Assembly (NCBI RefSeq): GCF_011762485.1
Contig: NZ_JAAKGI010000014.1
Span: forward strand, 1 to 64,000
Origin: Yeosuana marina
GTDB lineage: Bacteria > Bacteroidota > Bacteroidia > Flavobacteriales > Flavobacteriaceae
DNA length: 64,000 bases
Reading direction: 5' to 3'
Part shown: piece by piece, positions 6,782 through 14,708 of the stretch
Position numbering within the stretch: the stretch's first letter is position 1
Layout: every line of letters starts with the position of its first letter
Translations under genes and position numbers: made by a program
The notes under the pieces: model-generated
Database searches by the model: none
What the model was told of the DNA's origin: nothing
What the model saw: only the letters and a program-made list of their open reading frames with translations

Positions 6782-8008
6782 ATGAAAAATCGATCCACTT
6801 TTAGCCTTTTATTTTGGGCTAACACCTCACGTATTAAAAACGATCAAGTTCCAGTTTATGCAAGGATAACAGTTAATGGTAAACGAACAAATTTAAGCTT
6901 GCAAAGACGCATACCCATTTCTAGTTGGGATGCAAACAAGGGAAAGGCAAGAGGGACTAAACAACAAGCTAGACTTTTTAATAAGTATCTAGAGCAAGTA
7001 AGAGCAAAAATTTATGAATCTTATGAAGACTTGCTGAGTGAAAATAAATTAATTACTGCTCAATTAATTAAATCCAGGTTTTTAGGAATGGATGAATCTG
7101 GCAAAACATTGTTGGAATTATTTAAATATCACAATGAAGTTTCCAAGGAAAAATTAAATAGCCATACGCTTCGTCATTATAAAGTAACTCAAGGGTATTT
7201 AGAAAAGTTTTTAAACGAGAAACTGAAAACTACTGATGTTAGTTTACAAAGTTTAAATTATTCATTTATTGTCGATTTCGAATGCTTTATCAAATCCTAC
7301 CAGCCCAAGGACCATCAACGAAAAATGAGTCATAATACAGCAATGAAACATTTGCAGAGATTACGTAAAATGGTAACTATGGCGTATCATATGGAGTGGA
7401 TAATTAAAGATCCATTTGTTAGGTTTAAAAGCTCATTTGAAAATAAGCGCAGGGAGTTCTTGACAGATGCTGAGTTGGATTCGTTAGAAAAATTTCATTC
7501 ATCTATTGAAAGACTTAACATTATTAAGGATTTGTTTCTTTTTAGCTGTTATACAGGGATATCTTATATAGATATGAACGGGTTAACAGCTGACAACATT
7601 ATCTTAGGTATGGACGGAAATTATTGGATAAAGTCTAAGAGGAAAAAAACAAATTCCTTTTTGGAAATACCTTTATTGAATCAGGCTAAAAATTTAATAA
7701 AAAAATACGAGGGACATCAAAGAACCGTCATTTCAAATACGCTTTTCCCTTGTTTCTCAAATCAAAAGATTAATAGTTATTTAAAAGAAATTGCCGAGTT
7801 AAGTGGCCTTAAAAAAAACTTAACCTTTCATATGGCTCGTCATACCTTTGCTACGACGGTTACCTTGAGCAATGGTGTTCCCATTGAGACAGTTTCTAAA
7901 CTTTTGGGACATACTAAAATAGCAACTACACAAATTTATGCTAGGGTAATTAATAAAAAGGTGAGCGAGGATATGTTTAAGTTGAGTGAAAAGCTGCAAG
8001 TTAAATAG
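6782..8008 (+). CDS. Tyrosine recombinase/integrase of the tRNA-Arg element
   Basis: A 408-residue site-specific integrase expected to recombine the 24 bp tRNA core. It has a Bacteroidota-type arm-binding N-terminus (STFSLLFWANTSRIKNDQVPVYARITVNGKRTNLS), a SAM-like core-binding domain (about residues 110-215) and a catalytic domain. The catalytic domain carries HMARHTFATTVTLSNG (His, Arg) and LLGHTKIATTQIYARV (His, nucleophile Tyr). The first catalytic Arg position reads TGISYIDM, with Ser in place of Arg, as known for CTnDOT-type integrases. The gene lies about 230 bp from attL and reads inward. It lacks features of integron IntI enzymes and is not the cassette-array recombinase. Confidence 0.93.
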   Translation: MKNRSTFSLLFWANTSRIKNDQVPVYARITVNGKRTNLSLQRRIPISSWDANKGKARGTKQQARLFNKYLEQVRAKIYESYEDLLSENKLITAQLIKSRFLGMDESGKTLLELFKYHNEVSKEKLNSHTLRHYKVTQGYLEKFLNEKLKTTDVSLQSLNYSFIVDFECFIKSYQPKDHQRKMSHNTAMKHLQRLRKMVTMAYHMEWIIKDPFVRFKSSFENKRREFLTDAELDSLEKFHSSIERLNIIKDLFLFSCYTGISYIDMNGLTADNIILGMDGNYWIKSKRKKTNSFLEIPLLNQAKNLIKKYEGHQRTVISNTLFPCFSNQKINSYLKEIAELSGLKKNLTFHMARHTFATTVTLSNGVPIETVSKLLGHTKIATTQIYARVINKKVSEDMFKLSEKLQVK

Positions 8009-8377
8009 ATTTCTCTTTTGAATTAAAAAGTATGAATTTACAAAGTTGATATCCCAAAATAGACACATGATACCCACATTTTGATCGTAACCCACTTTGA
8101 TTATTGTTAATAACTTAGAATACATATAATTACTGGCATTTTTTTGACATTTTCATTTAGGGTAATTGATATGAAAAAGATAAAAGAAAAATTTGGTAAT
8201 GGTTTTGATTATATGGTTTGACTTATTTTGTTTTAATTTGTTGTTTATCAAATATTTGTGAATAACTATTTCAGGTTTTTTCTTCTTTCAATAGCTCAGT
8301 TTTATACCTTTATTTCCACACTCCCATAAGGGAAAACAAAGGCCTTTGTTCATTTTATTAACTCAAAAACAATAAAA
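8009..8377. other. Non-coding stretch between integrase and HTH gene, with 16 bp palindrome
   Basis: No supported gene; a 16-codon frame at 8171-8221 (MKKIKEKFGNGFDYMV) is too short to call. At 8335-8350 there is a perfect palindrome AACAAAGGCCTTTGTT, 27 bp before the HTH gene start, a plausible operator or mRNA hairpin controlling that gene. Confidence 0.55.
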
Positions 8378-8695
8378 ATGGACAATCTATTAATACTTGA
8401 ACGGCTTGACCGTTTGGAAAAACAGCTCATTGGCCAAAAGGAGGTCTTGACCTTTGATGAAGCCTGTGATTATGCGGGAATATCCAGGAGTTATTTGTAT
8501 AAGTTAACATCCTCTGGCAGGATACACCACTCAAAACCCAATGGCAAAAAGCTCTTTTTTGAGAAGAAGAAACTGATTGAATGGCTACTACAAAACAATC
8601 AGAAATCAAAACAGGAGCTTGAAGCCGAAGCTTTGGTCTATACTATGCGCCGTAAGGTGAGACAGGGAATCCTTCATTTAAAACAGTTATCATGA
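8378..8695 (+). CDS. Excisionase-like helix-turn-helix DNA-binding protein
   Basis: A 105-residue protein with a MerR/excisionase-type HTH (residues about 22-72): LTFDEACDYAGISRSYLYKLTSSGRIHHSKPNGKKLFFEKKKLIEWL. Short coiled regions lie on both sides. Proteins of this family in Bacteroidota elements act as excision factors or regulators of replication genes. The stop TGA overlaps the start of the helicase gene by 4 bp (ATGA), so the two are co-translated. The ATG is preceded by the AACAAAGGCCTTTGTT palindrome. Confidence 0.85.
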   Translation: MDNLLILERLDRLEKQLIGQKEVLTFDEACDYAGISRSYLYKLTSSGRIHHSKPNGKKLFFEKKKLIEWLLQNNQKSKQELEAEALVYTMRRKVRQGILHLKQLS

Positions 8696-9897
8696 AGAAC
8701 ATACCTTATATACGTGTAGGCACGTCGTATTATAAGCGTGTCAAAGCACCCACTATTGCCGGAGGTTTTAATGAATTGCTTGTGCATTGGACTCAAGAAA
8801 TCATTAGGCAAGATCATGGTAAAGATTTAATTAGTAAAATACCAAAGTACGATGGCTTTACCTGTATGCCCAGCCATCTGAATTTTCAGCAGGAATACTT
8901 TGGATTTTATAATATTTACTCACCATTATCGAATACTCCAATTAAAGGCGATTTTAGCTTAAGCATTGAATTTGTATCCCATATTTTTGGAAAACATTAC
9001 GAACTGGGGCTGGATTACCTGCAATTACTCTATACCAGGCCTATCCAAATTTTGCCAATTTTATGTCTGGTTTCTAAGGAGCGTTCCACAGGAAAAAGTA
9101 CCTTTTTAAAGTGGCTTAAGAAAATCTTTGAAAATAACATGACTTATCTTACCAACGATAGTTTTACAAGTCAATTTAATGAGGATTGGGCCAATAAACT
9201 ACTCATATGTATTGATGAAGTCCTCTTTAATAAAGAAGAACTTACTGAGCGTATAAAGTATTTGAGTACAACAAATACTAATAAACTTGAGGCCAAACGT
9301 AAGGATAGAAGGGAAGTTGAGTTTTTTGGAAAGTTTGTGCTATGTAGTAATAATGAAACAAACTTTATCAAAATAGATGCTCTTGAAACGCGATTTTGGG
9401 TATTAAAAGTACCGTCAATATCTCAAGAGCTTACTAATTATCTGGAAAAACTAACAGAAGAGATTCCTGCTTTCCTACACTTTTTAAAGCACCGAAAGTT
9501 GCATTCTCCCCATAAAACCAGAATGTGGTTTACAGAACAACAGATAAAAACACCGGCACTTGTCAAACTGGTTCAAAATAACAGAAACCGTGTTGAAAAA
9601 GAATTGGCCAGTATTCTCTTGGGTTTCATGGAGAATTATGATATGGAAGAAGTGCATTTATGCCCGATGGATGCATTGCACCTCATGAACAGAACCCGGG
9701 TACGAACAGATTTGACACAGCTAAGGAAGCTGTTGAAATTTGACTGGTGTCTGGAAAATCAAAAGAACTCCAATAAATATAAACGGCTTATTATTTTAGG
9801 TGATGGCAGTATAGGTGAGAATACTGCCAAAGGACGCTACTTTACTGTAAAAAAGGATTTCCTGATTAAAAATTTTGATGATTTGATGACGGATTAA
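8692..9897 (+). CDS. Primase-helicase family protein (SF3-like, DUF5906-type)
   Basis: A 401-residue putative replicative helicase of the element. The ATPase core has a Walker A SKERSTGKSTFLKWL (about residues 127-140), a Walker B-like LLICIDEVLF, a sensor stretch FVLCSNNETNFI and an arginine-finger candidate ETRFWVL. The C-terminal 120 residues are probably DNA-binding. The family occurs in phages and mobile elements, where it unwinds the origin for the element's own primase, which lies just downstream. It overlaps the HTH gene by 4 bp. Confidence 0.85.
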   Translation: MKNIPYIRVGTSYYKRVKAPTIAGGFNELLVHWTQEIIRQDHGKDLISKIPKYDGFTCMPSHLNFQQEYFGFYNIYSPLSNTPIKGDFSLSIEFVSHIFGKHYELGLDYLQLLYTRPIQILPILCLVSKERSTGKSTFLKWLKKIFENNMTYLTNDSFTSQFNEDWANKLLICIDEVLFNKEELTERIKYLSTTNTNKLEAKRKDRREVEFFGKFVLCSNNETNFIKIDALETRFWVLKVPSISQELTNYLEKLTEEIPAFLHFLKHRKLHSPHKTRMWFTEQQIKTPALVKLVQNNRNRVEKELASILLGFMENYDMEEVHLCPMDALHLMNRTRVRTDLTQLRKLLKFDWCLENQKNSNKYKRLIILGDGSIGENTAKGRYFTVKKDFLIKNFDDLMTD

Positions 9898-9928
9898 CGA
9901 AACCCTTAGTATTTATAGGAGTTTAGGC

Positions 9929-10072
9929 TGTCATCAAACTGTCATCACTTTGTCATCAAACTAAATAATGATGACAGAGAACTAAAATTTAGAATTTAAA
10001 ACGATGAGATGATGACAAATTGATGACAAAGGAAATGTAGATGTGCTCTAGGTTTACAGAGGATTGTCATCA
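9929..10072. repeat. Iteron-like cluster, seven TGTCATCA octamers
   Basis: TGTCATCA occurs at 9929, 9940 and 9951 (exactly 11 bp apart), then as its complement TGATGACA at 9969, 10010 and 10021 (the last two again 11 bp apart), then forward at 10065. A period close to one helical turn, opposed orientation and position between helicase and primase genes are what one expects of a replication origin or a multi-site operator. Confidence 0.7.
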
Positions 10073-10106
10073 TATCATCAAAAAATCACCTAAAAACATT
10101 TTGCAG

Positions 10107-10976
10107 ATGAAAAGAAAAATAAATTGTGAAACAGCTCGCAATTTTCCAGTGGTAAAGGCGCTGGAAAAATTAGGGCACTTTCCCAATAGTGAAACGGAAC
10201 AGGAAGCATGGTTTCTGAGCCCTTTTAGGTCAGAAACACAAGCCTCTTTGAAGGTCTCTAAAAGAAAAAACAGATGGTACGACCACGGACTGGGCATTCG
10301 CGGTAATGTGATCGATCTGGTCATTATGGTTTTGAACTGTACGGTAAAGGAAGCCCTGACATTTTTAAATGACAATCCAACCTCTTTTTCTTTTCAGCAG
10401 CAGCAAATCCCTTTTGAGGAAGATCCCCATATGATAGAAGTGGTGAAAGCCCAGGAAATAAAACATCCGGCATTAATCCAGTATTTAGGTTCCAGGAAGA
10501 TACCACTAGCTATAGCAAACCTCTATAGTAAACAAGTATGGTATAAATATAATGGAAGCCTGTTTTTCGCTATTGGACTCGAGAACATAAAGGGAGGATG
10601 AGAACTTCGCAATAGGATTATCAAAAATTGCAGCAGTCTCAAATCCCATAGCCTTATTAAAAGAGACGGCAAACAATTGGTTATTGTGGAAGGTATGTTT
10701 GATCTATTCTCGGTGGCGGTATTAGAAGAAGAACTAACCAGTACTTCTGATATTATTGTGCTCAATTTCCTTGCTTTTATTAGAGACGTGGAGGATTATG
10801 TTAATCATTATGTTAATGGTTATGTTAGAATCTTGCTCTATTTGGATAATGACAAGGCAGGTGATAAAGCCACTAGGTATTTAACAGAAAAATTTCCCTC
10901 TGTAATTGACCAAAGGGAAACCTATAAAAACCATAAAGATTTAAACGAACACCTGTGTCATGTTGGAGGAAGCTGA
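10107..10976 (+). pseudogene. CHC2/Toprim DNA primase interrupted by an in-frame TGA
   Basis: The N-terminal half (from the ATG at 10107) has a CHC2-like region: WFLSPFRSETQASLKVSKRKNRWYDHGLGIRGNVIDLVI. The zinc Cys residues are largely absent, as in many element-borne primases. A TGA at 10599-10601 follows NIKGG. The same frame continues directly with ELRNRIIKNCSSLKSHSLIK and then a Toprim domain (QLVIVEGMFDLFSVAVLEE; ILLYLDNDKAGDKATRYL). Families of this type normally read GGYELRN across that point, so a single sense codon has become TGA. The two halves could in principle be made as separate proteins, since an ATG lies at 10692 inside Toprim, but that would truncate the domain. Confidence 0.75.
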
Positions 10977-11442
10977 TTTTGAATATATACCCCCGGAAAT
11001 GCAGAAACAATCGCAACTGACTTTAGAGATTCCTACCGATGCAATTGATCAATCCGATAGTATTGCATTGGAACTGGAAACAGGTGCAACGAAAGAGAAG
11101 ATGGTCTTGGGTAGGAATTCGAGATGTGTGTCTGTGGACACATTCTCACCTGCTCCCGAAGGTCGCAGAGAAAAAAGAGTGTTTAAGAGGAAAGAAGAAC
11201 TCGTTAAGTTTCGATGTTCCGTTTACGAAAAGAAACTGCTGAAGGTAAAAGTAAAAAGTACGGGTTGAGCGTTAGTGAATACATCAGGCGCTCTGTTTTT
11301 GAAAAGGAAATCACTGAACGCTTTAGCGAAGAACATATCCAAATCTATAAAATGCTTATTAAATAAAGATAATCTTATTAAAAAGTTAGATAGTGTTTTT
11401 TTTAAAGAAAGCAATACTGGTATGTCAATTAATAAATACTAG
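10960..11442 (+). pseudogene. MobC-like mobilization protein, frameshifted
   Basis: The first frame (10960-11268) ends KEELVKFRCSVYEKKLLKVKVKS then reaches a stop. Removing one base of shift in the A run near 11256-11262 continues it as KKYGLSVSEYIRRSVFEKEITERFSEEHIQIYKMLIK (stop at about 11365). A second shift continues DNLIKKLDSVFFKESN to the TAG at 11440-11442. The ribbon-helix-helix-like region and SVSEYIRR motif are typical of plasmid mobilization proteins MobC that help relaxase nick oriT. No relaxase gene follows. The gene overlaps the primase end by 17 bp. Confidence 0.7.
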
Positions 11443-11516
11443 GAAATGGAAAATAAAAAATGATATAAGGTTATCTTAATAGAATTGGGAATTTTAAAGT
11501 GACTTACAATTGTTAA

Positions 11517-11546
11517 AAATTAGTAAACAAATTTGTTTACTAATTT
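11517..11546. promoter_or_regulatory. 30 bp perfect palindrome upstream of XRE antitoxin gene
   Basis: The arm AAATTAGTAAACAAA is followed at once by its exact reverse complement. The centre lies about 49 bp before the antitoxin ATG, a usual place for an autoregulatory operator bound by a dimeric HTH antitoxin. Confidence 0.7.
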
Positions 11547-11579
11547 ATTTATTTCTAATTTTGAAATAGAAGACAAAGT

Positions 11580-12089
11580 ATGTTACCTAAAATAGATAAA
11601 ATAAAAGGAATACACCCTGGGCTTATATTACACCGTGAAATAAAACGAAATAATATTAAAAGCTCTCAATTGGCTATGACTATAAATGAGCATAAGCAAA
11701 CTATTAGTGCTATCATAAATCAAAAGAGAGGTATTACCGCAGAGCTATCTATTAAATTGGCAGAATACTTTAATACAGAAGAAGATTATTTTATGATGTT
11801 GCAGGCAGGTTATGAAGTAAAAAACAAATTGGCTTCCAATAGTAAAAGAAAGCCAAATCTAGACAACATCAGGAGAGTACTGTTTTGGGATACTTCTTTT
11901 GATAAAATTGATTGGAATAAAAACAAACGTGCCATTATCCAAAGGATTTTAGAAAGGGGTAATGATAAGGAAATCAACGAAATTATAAAATTCTACGGTA
12001 AAGCAACGGTTTCTAAAATAGCAAAATCTATTAATCGGTCTCGTCTATCTACATTCAAAAAGAATGCAGAAAATTATGGCCTTATTTAA
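11580..12089 (+). CDS. XRE-family antitoxin with C-terminal DUF6922 (AbiEi-like partner)
   Basis: A 169-residue protein. Residues about 10-80 form a HigA-like XRE helix-turn-helix (IHPGLILHREIKRNNIKSSQLAMTINEHKQTISAIINQ...). Residues about 95-165 are a DUF6922-type domain (NIRRVLFWDTSFDKIDWNKNKRAIIQRILERGNDKEINEIIKFYG). The next gene, 8 bp downstream, is an AbiEii-type nucleotidyltransferase, so this is most likely its antitoxin. Here a higA-type DNA-binding domain replaces the usual AbiEi winged helix. The 30 bp palindrome upstream suggests autoregulation. Confidence 0.8.
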   Translation: MLPKIDKIKGIHPGLILHREIKRNNIKSSQLAMTINEHKQTISAIINQKRGITAELSIKLAEYFNTEEDYFMMLQAGYEVKNKLASNSKRKPNLDNIRRVLFWDTSFDKIDWNKNKRAIIQRILERGNDKEINEIIKFYGKATVSKIAKSINRSRLSTFKKNAENYGLI

Positions 12090-12097
12090 GTTTTTAA

Positions 12098-12766
12098 ATG
12101 CCTTTACATCTCAATACTGTTTCAGATCTTCTATGGGAATCCTTAACGACACTAATGGCTATTGAAGAGTTTAACAGTTTTCGATTAGTAGGGGGTACGT
12201 CATTAAGTTTGCAACTAGGGCACAGGGAATCCATAGATATTGATTTATTTACTGATGTTGAGTATGGTAGTTTGGACTTTGGTCGTCTTGAAAGGATTCT
12301 AAAGGAAGTGTTTCCTTATGTCGATAATTCAAGTATAGGCGACGTGGTTTTTGGAAGGTCCTATTTTGTTGGAAATGATGCTCATAACGCTTTTAAGTTG
12401 GATATTTACTATAGTAATGAACCCTTTGTTTTTCCTTTGCTGGAGATAGATAACATAAGATTAGCATCAAAGGAAGAAATTGCGGCAATGAAGCTTGAAG
12501 TTATTGCTAATGGTGGGCGTAAAAAAGATTTTTGGGACATCCACGAACTTTTGGATGTCTATACTTTGGAACAAATGCTAGGGTTCTATGAACAACGAAA
12601 TCCGTATGGTTCAGCAAGAGAAGAGTTATTGGAAAGATGTTTGGATTTTTCTTTGGCGGAAGATGATTTAACACCCAACTGTTATAGAAATCAAGATTGG
12701 GAGCTTATGAAAATTGATATTGAAGAAGAGGTACAAAAAATAATGAATGACTTTTCCGGATTCTGA
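12098..12766 (+). CDS. AbiEii/AbiGii-family nucleotidyltransferase toxin
   Basis: A 222-residue protein with the nucleotidyltransferase signature LVGGTSLSLQLGHRESIDIDLFTD (GG-S plus D-x-D, residues about 31-53) and the later AAMKLEVIANGGRKKDFWDIHELL, the KD-FWD pattern of AbiEii toxins. Family members block growth by adding nucleotides to RNA, some to tRNA acceptor ends, and give phage abortive infection. The gene follows the XRE-DUF6922 antitoxin by 8 bp. All visible catalytic residues are present, so the toxin is probably active and stabilises the element. Confidence 0.9.
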   Translation: MPLHLNTVSDLLWESLTTLMAIEEFNSFRLVGGTSLSLQLGHRESIDIDLFTDVEYGSLDFGRLERILKEVFPYVDNSSIGDVVFGRSYFVGNDAHNAFKLDIYYSNEPFVFPLLEIDNIRLASKEEIAAMKLEVIANGGRKKDFWDIHELLDVYTLEQMLGFYEQRNPYGSAREELLERCLDFSLAEDDLTPNCYRNQDWELMKIDIEEEVQKIMNDFSGF

Positions 12767-12869
12767 AAAGGTTATCGAGCAAGCTACTGAACAAGTCACC
12801 CACAAGTTGAGCGCCTATTGAATGTCATAAGACAAGAGTGATTTGTGACTCAATATATGGTGGTTTAAT

Positions 12870-13799
12870 TTAAAAAGGAAATAATTTCAATCTACCTTCA
12901 AAAATATTAAAATACTTTTCTTTCATTTCATCAGAAAGAAAAGAAATGTCAATTAAGGCTTTCCATTTAGGAATTGTATTTTGTATTTGCTTTAAAATTG
13001 TATCTAATGCTTTGTCGCTCAATTGTAAGCGTTCTTTAGCGTAATAATCGATAAAATCAGTTGTTTTGAGATTGCTTTTTTTCCCCTTTAAGGTTAATGC
13101 AATTTCTTCTTCTGGGTTTTTAATCGCAATACTTGAATTTAAAAAATCGTATACTGGAGCTAACATTGTTTTCCCTTTTTTTGTAATTAGTGAAAAGTTT
13201 TTCAAGTGCATATCTTCATTACCTGTGACAAAACAAAAAAGAATCCGTTTGAAAAAATCAGCCTTTTCTACAGCTGGAAATGAGCAAAATTCGTCAATAA
13301 CTGGTATTAGTTTTTCCATTGTAAAACGATACTTGGTATCTCTTGTGTTACCAGTTAATTGTGCAAAATCTTCTGTAGCATATTTTTTGCCTTTTCCGTA
13401 TCGGTCAAATCGTTTTATAAAATAAGATAAGCTGCCATCTTTTCCGTAGACCATACCATGAAATGGAACTTCCAAGTTAAAGGTAGAAGCCATTCGCATT
13501 GTTAAATCTTCATTTTCTGGTAGTTGAGGGAATAAATCATTTTGAGGTTTTATAATGTATGTTCCAAATTGGTCTACAATTTTAAACTCCTGGTCAACTA
13601 CAGAAATGGAAGCACTCAATTTAGGCTGAACACCTTGAATAGATATTTTTTTTGCTCTATTGGCAGCTTCTCGTCGAAGTTCAGCTGCTGTAAAGGGTAA
13701 ATCATTCAAATACGTCAATTTAGGAGCTATCTTTCGAAGTCCCTTTTCACTGTATTTTTTGTTACCACATAATTCGTATGTAATAGGGCATCTATTCAT
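12870..13799 (-). CDS. hipT: HipT-type serine/threonine kinase toxin (C-terminal part of split HipA)
   Basis: A 309-residue kinase of the HipA family lacking the N-terminal subdomain, which is encoded by the upstream gene. It begins NRCPITYELCGNKKYS and has the autophosphorylation-loop region KISIQGVQPKLSASI (Ser53-Ile-Gln55), the catalytic GNEDMHLKNFSL (Asp and Asn) and the metal-binding APVYDFLNS. HipA kinases phosphorylate aminoacyl-tRNA synthetases; the E. coli HipT example acts on TrpS. It overlaps hipS by 8 bp in the order hipB-hipS-hipT, the arrangement of HipBST systems. Symbol by family and order only. Confidence 0.88.
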   Translation of the reverse strand: MNRCPITYELCGNKKYSEKGLRKIAPKLTYLNDLPFTAAELRREAANRAKKISIQGVQPKLSASISVVDQEFKIVDQFGTYIIKPQNDLFPQLPENEDLTMRMASTFNLEVPFHGMVYGKDGSLSYFIKRFDRYGKGKKYATEDFAQLTGNTRDTKYRFTMEKLIPVIDEFCSFPAVEKADFFKRILFCFVTGNEDMHLKNFSLITKKGKTMLAPVYDFLNSSIAIKNPEEEIALTLKGKKSNLKTTDFIDYYAKERLQLSDKALDTILKQIQNTIPKWKALIDISFLSDEMKEKYFNIFEGRLKLFPF

Positions 13800-14115
13800 T
13801 GTCTAATAATTTGACTGTTACAGCGCCTACTAAATCGCTTCCAGTAGCAATTAACTGAGAAAAATAATCGTTTTTATCTATTTTGGCAATCTTTAATAAG
13901 CCTTCTAACATAACACCTTCAGGTAATAAACCTTCAAAAAAAGGAGGGAATGATTTATAGCCATATGTTTTGTGGTTAGTAGGCATGGTCAAAGAAATAG
14001 GCACACCATCATAATTATGATCATATTCAAAGGTATATTCGCTGGGGGAGACCTCAGTTAACACCCCAGCTCTTTTTCCATGTACCATTACAACCGCTTT
14101 TCTCATTGTTATCAT
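13792..14115 (-). CDS. hipS: HipS-type small protein, free-standing HipA N-terminal subdomain
   Basis: A 107-residue protein equal to the first subdomain of HipA: MVHGKRAGVLTEVSPSEYTFEYDHNYDGVPISLTMP, PPFFEGLLPEGVMLEGLL and SDLVGAVTVKLL. In HipBST systems the equivalent HipS is the antitoxin for HipT kinase. The longest frame starts at 14115 in a TAATG overlap with the hipB stop; an ATG at 14106 (MRKAVVMVHG) is equally plausible and fits family N-termini better. It overlaps hipT by 8 bp, so the three genes are translationally linked. Confidence 0.85.
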   Translation of the reverse strand: MITMRKAVVMVHGKRAGVLTEVSPSEYTFEYDHNYDGVPISLTMPTNHKTYGYKSFPPFFEGLLPEGVMLEGLLKIAKIDKNDYFSQLIATGSDLVGAVTVKLLDNE

Positions 14116-14324
14116 TATTTAGGCAATGGACTTTTAAACTCTACTTTAATATTCAAAACTTCGAGCACGGCTAAAAGGTTACTCCAACGAACCGTTTCTT
14201 TGTTTTTTTCAATATCAAAAACGGTTGTTTTCCCTATTCCTGCTAGATTTGCTAATTCAAGCTGTGTGAGTCCTGCTTCTTTACGATGGACTTTTATTAA
14301 AGCACCTAAATCTAAATCATTCAT
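14115..14324 (-). CDS. hipB: HipB-type XRE DNA-binding protein
   Basis: A 69-residue XRE repressor: DLGALIKVHRKEAGLTQLELANLAGIGKTTVFDIEKNKETVRWSNLLAVLEVLNIKVEF. It is first of the three-gene hip operon and, in this family, represses it by binding palindromic operators. Three such palindromes, TTACCG-N6-CGGTAA type, lie directly upstream; the nearest begins 4 bp before the start codon. The stop overlaps the hipS start (TAATG). Confidence 0.9.
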   Translation of the reverse strand: MNDLDLGALIKVHRKEAGLTQLELANLAGIGKTTVFDIEKNKETVRWSNLLAVLEVLNIKVEFKSPLPK

Positions 14325-14327
14325 TTT

Positions 14328-14345
14328 TTACCGTTTAAGCAGTAA
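14328..14345. promoter_or_regulatory. HipB operator O1
   Basis: TTACCGTTTAAGCAGTAA, an 18 bp imperfect palindrome (TTACCG, CAGTAA), 4 bp upstream of the hipB ATG. It is the proximal of three similar sites with 71 bp spacing and would overlap the ribosome-binding region. Confidence 0.75.
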
Positions 14346-14398
14346 ATGTAATAATTTTTGGAATCAAAAAGGATAAAAATGCAGAAAATTTTTTAAAA

Positions 14399-14416
14399 TC
14401 ACCGTTATAGCGGTAA
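14399..14416. promoter_or_regulatory. HipB operator O2
   Basis: TCACCGTTATAGCGGTAA, the best-matching palindrome core (ACCG-N6-CGGT), starting exactly 71 bp from O1. Confidence 0.8.
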
Positions 14417-14469
14417 AAAAAGAGGTTGGAATCATATCATTTGGTAAAATAATGCTATATTACTAAAAA

Positions 14470-14487
14470 TTACTGATATAGCGGTAA
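14470..14487. promoter_or_regulatory. HipB operator O3
   Basis: TTACTGATATAGCGGTAA, starting exactly 71 bp from O2. It shares ATAGCGGTAA with O2. Confidence 0.8.
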
Positions 14488-14708
14488 AAAAGGAAAGGTA
14501 TGTATTCATTGATATACACATCTTAGTTACATTAATCATTTTTATTAAATATTTTAATAAAGCTACTTTAATAAGAATTGAGATTCATTAAATTATTTTA
14601 ACTTTGTAACGGACGAAAATCGAAAACACTTCTTAATCGGTTAACAAATCGGTCAACAATTGCAAATATTGACACTAAAGATGTAGTAAATATGCGAGAT
14701 TCCAGATT
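14488..14708. other. Non-coding right end of the element, with candidate arm sites
   Basis: No gene seen. It holds two integrase arm-like decamers, TCGGTTAACA at 14637-14646 and TCGGTCAACA at 14649-14658, starting 12 bp apart, matching the decamer near attL. Confidence 0.6.

Noticed and set aside
7550..7580. Integrase inactive because catalytic Arg I is Ser
   Set aside because: Ser at this position is known in CTnDOT-type active integrases.
6782..8008. Tyrosine integrase as the recombinase of the cassette array
   Set aside because: It lies inside the tRNA-Arg element, next to attL and candidate arm sites, and has the Bacteroidota element-type N-terminus. No IntI-specific features are visible.
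10599..10601. TGA in primase read as selenocysteine or other recoding
   Set aside because: No selenocysteine element is evident, the family has no Cys or Sec there, and other genes in the window (for example AbiEii and the molybdoenzyme) use TGA as a normal stop.
11039..11242. Separate small gene in the MobC region
   Set aside because: It is an alternate frame of the MobC-like sequence, which has the recognisable protein.
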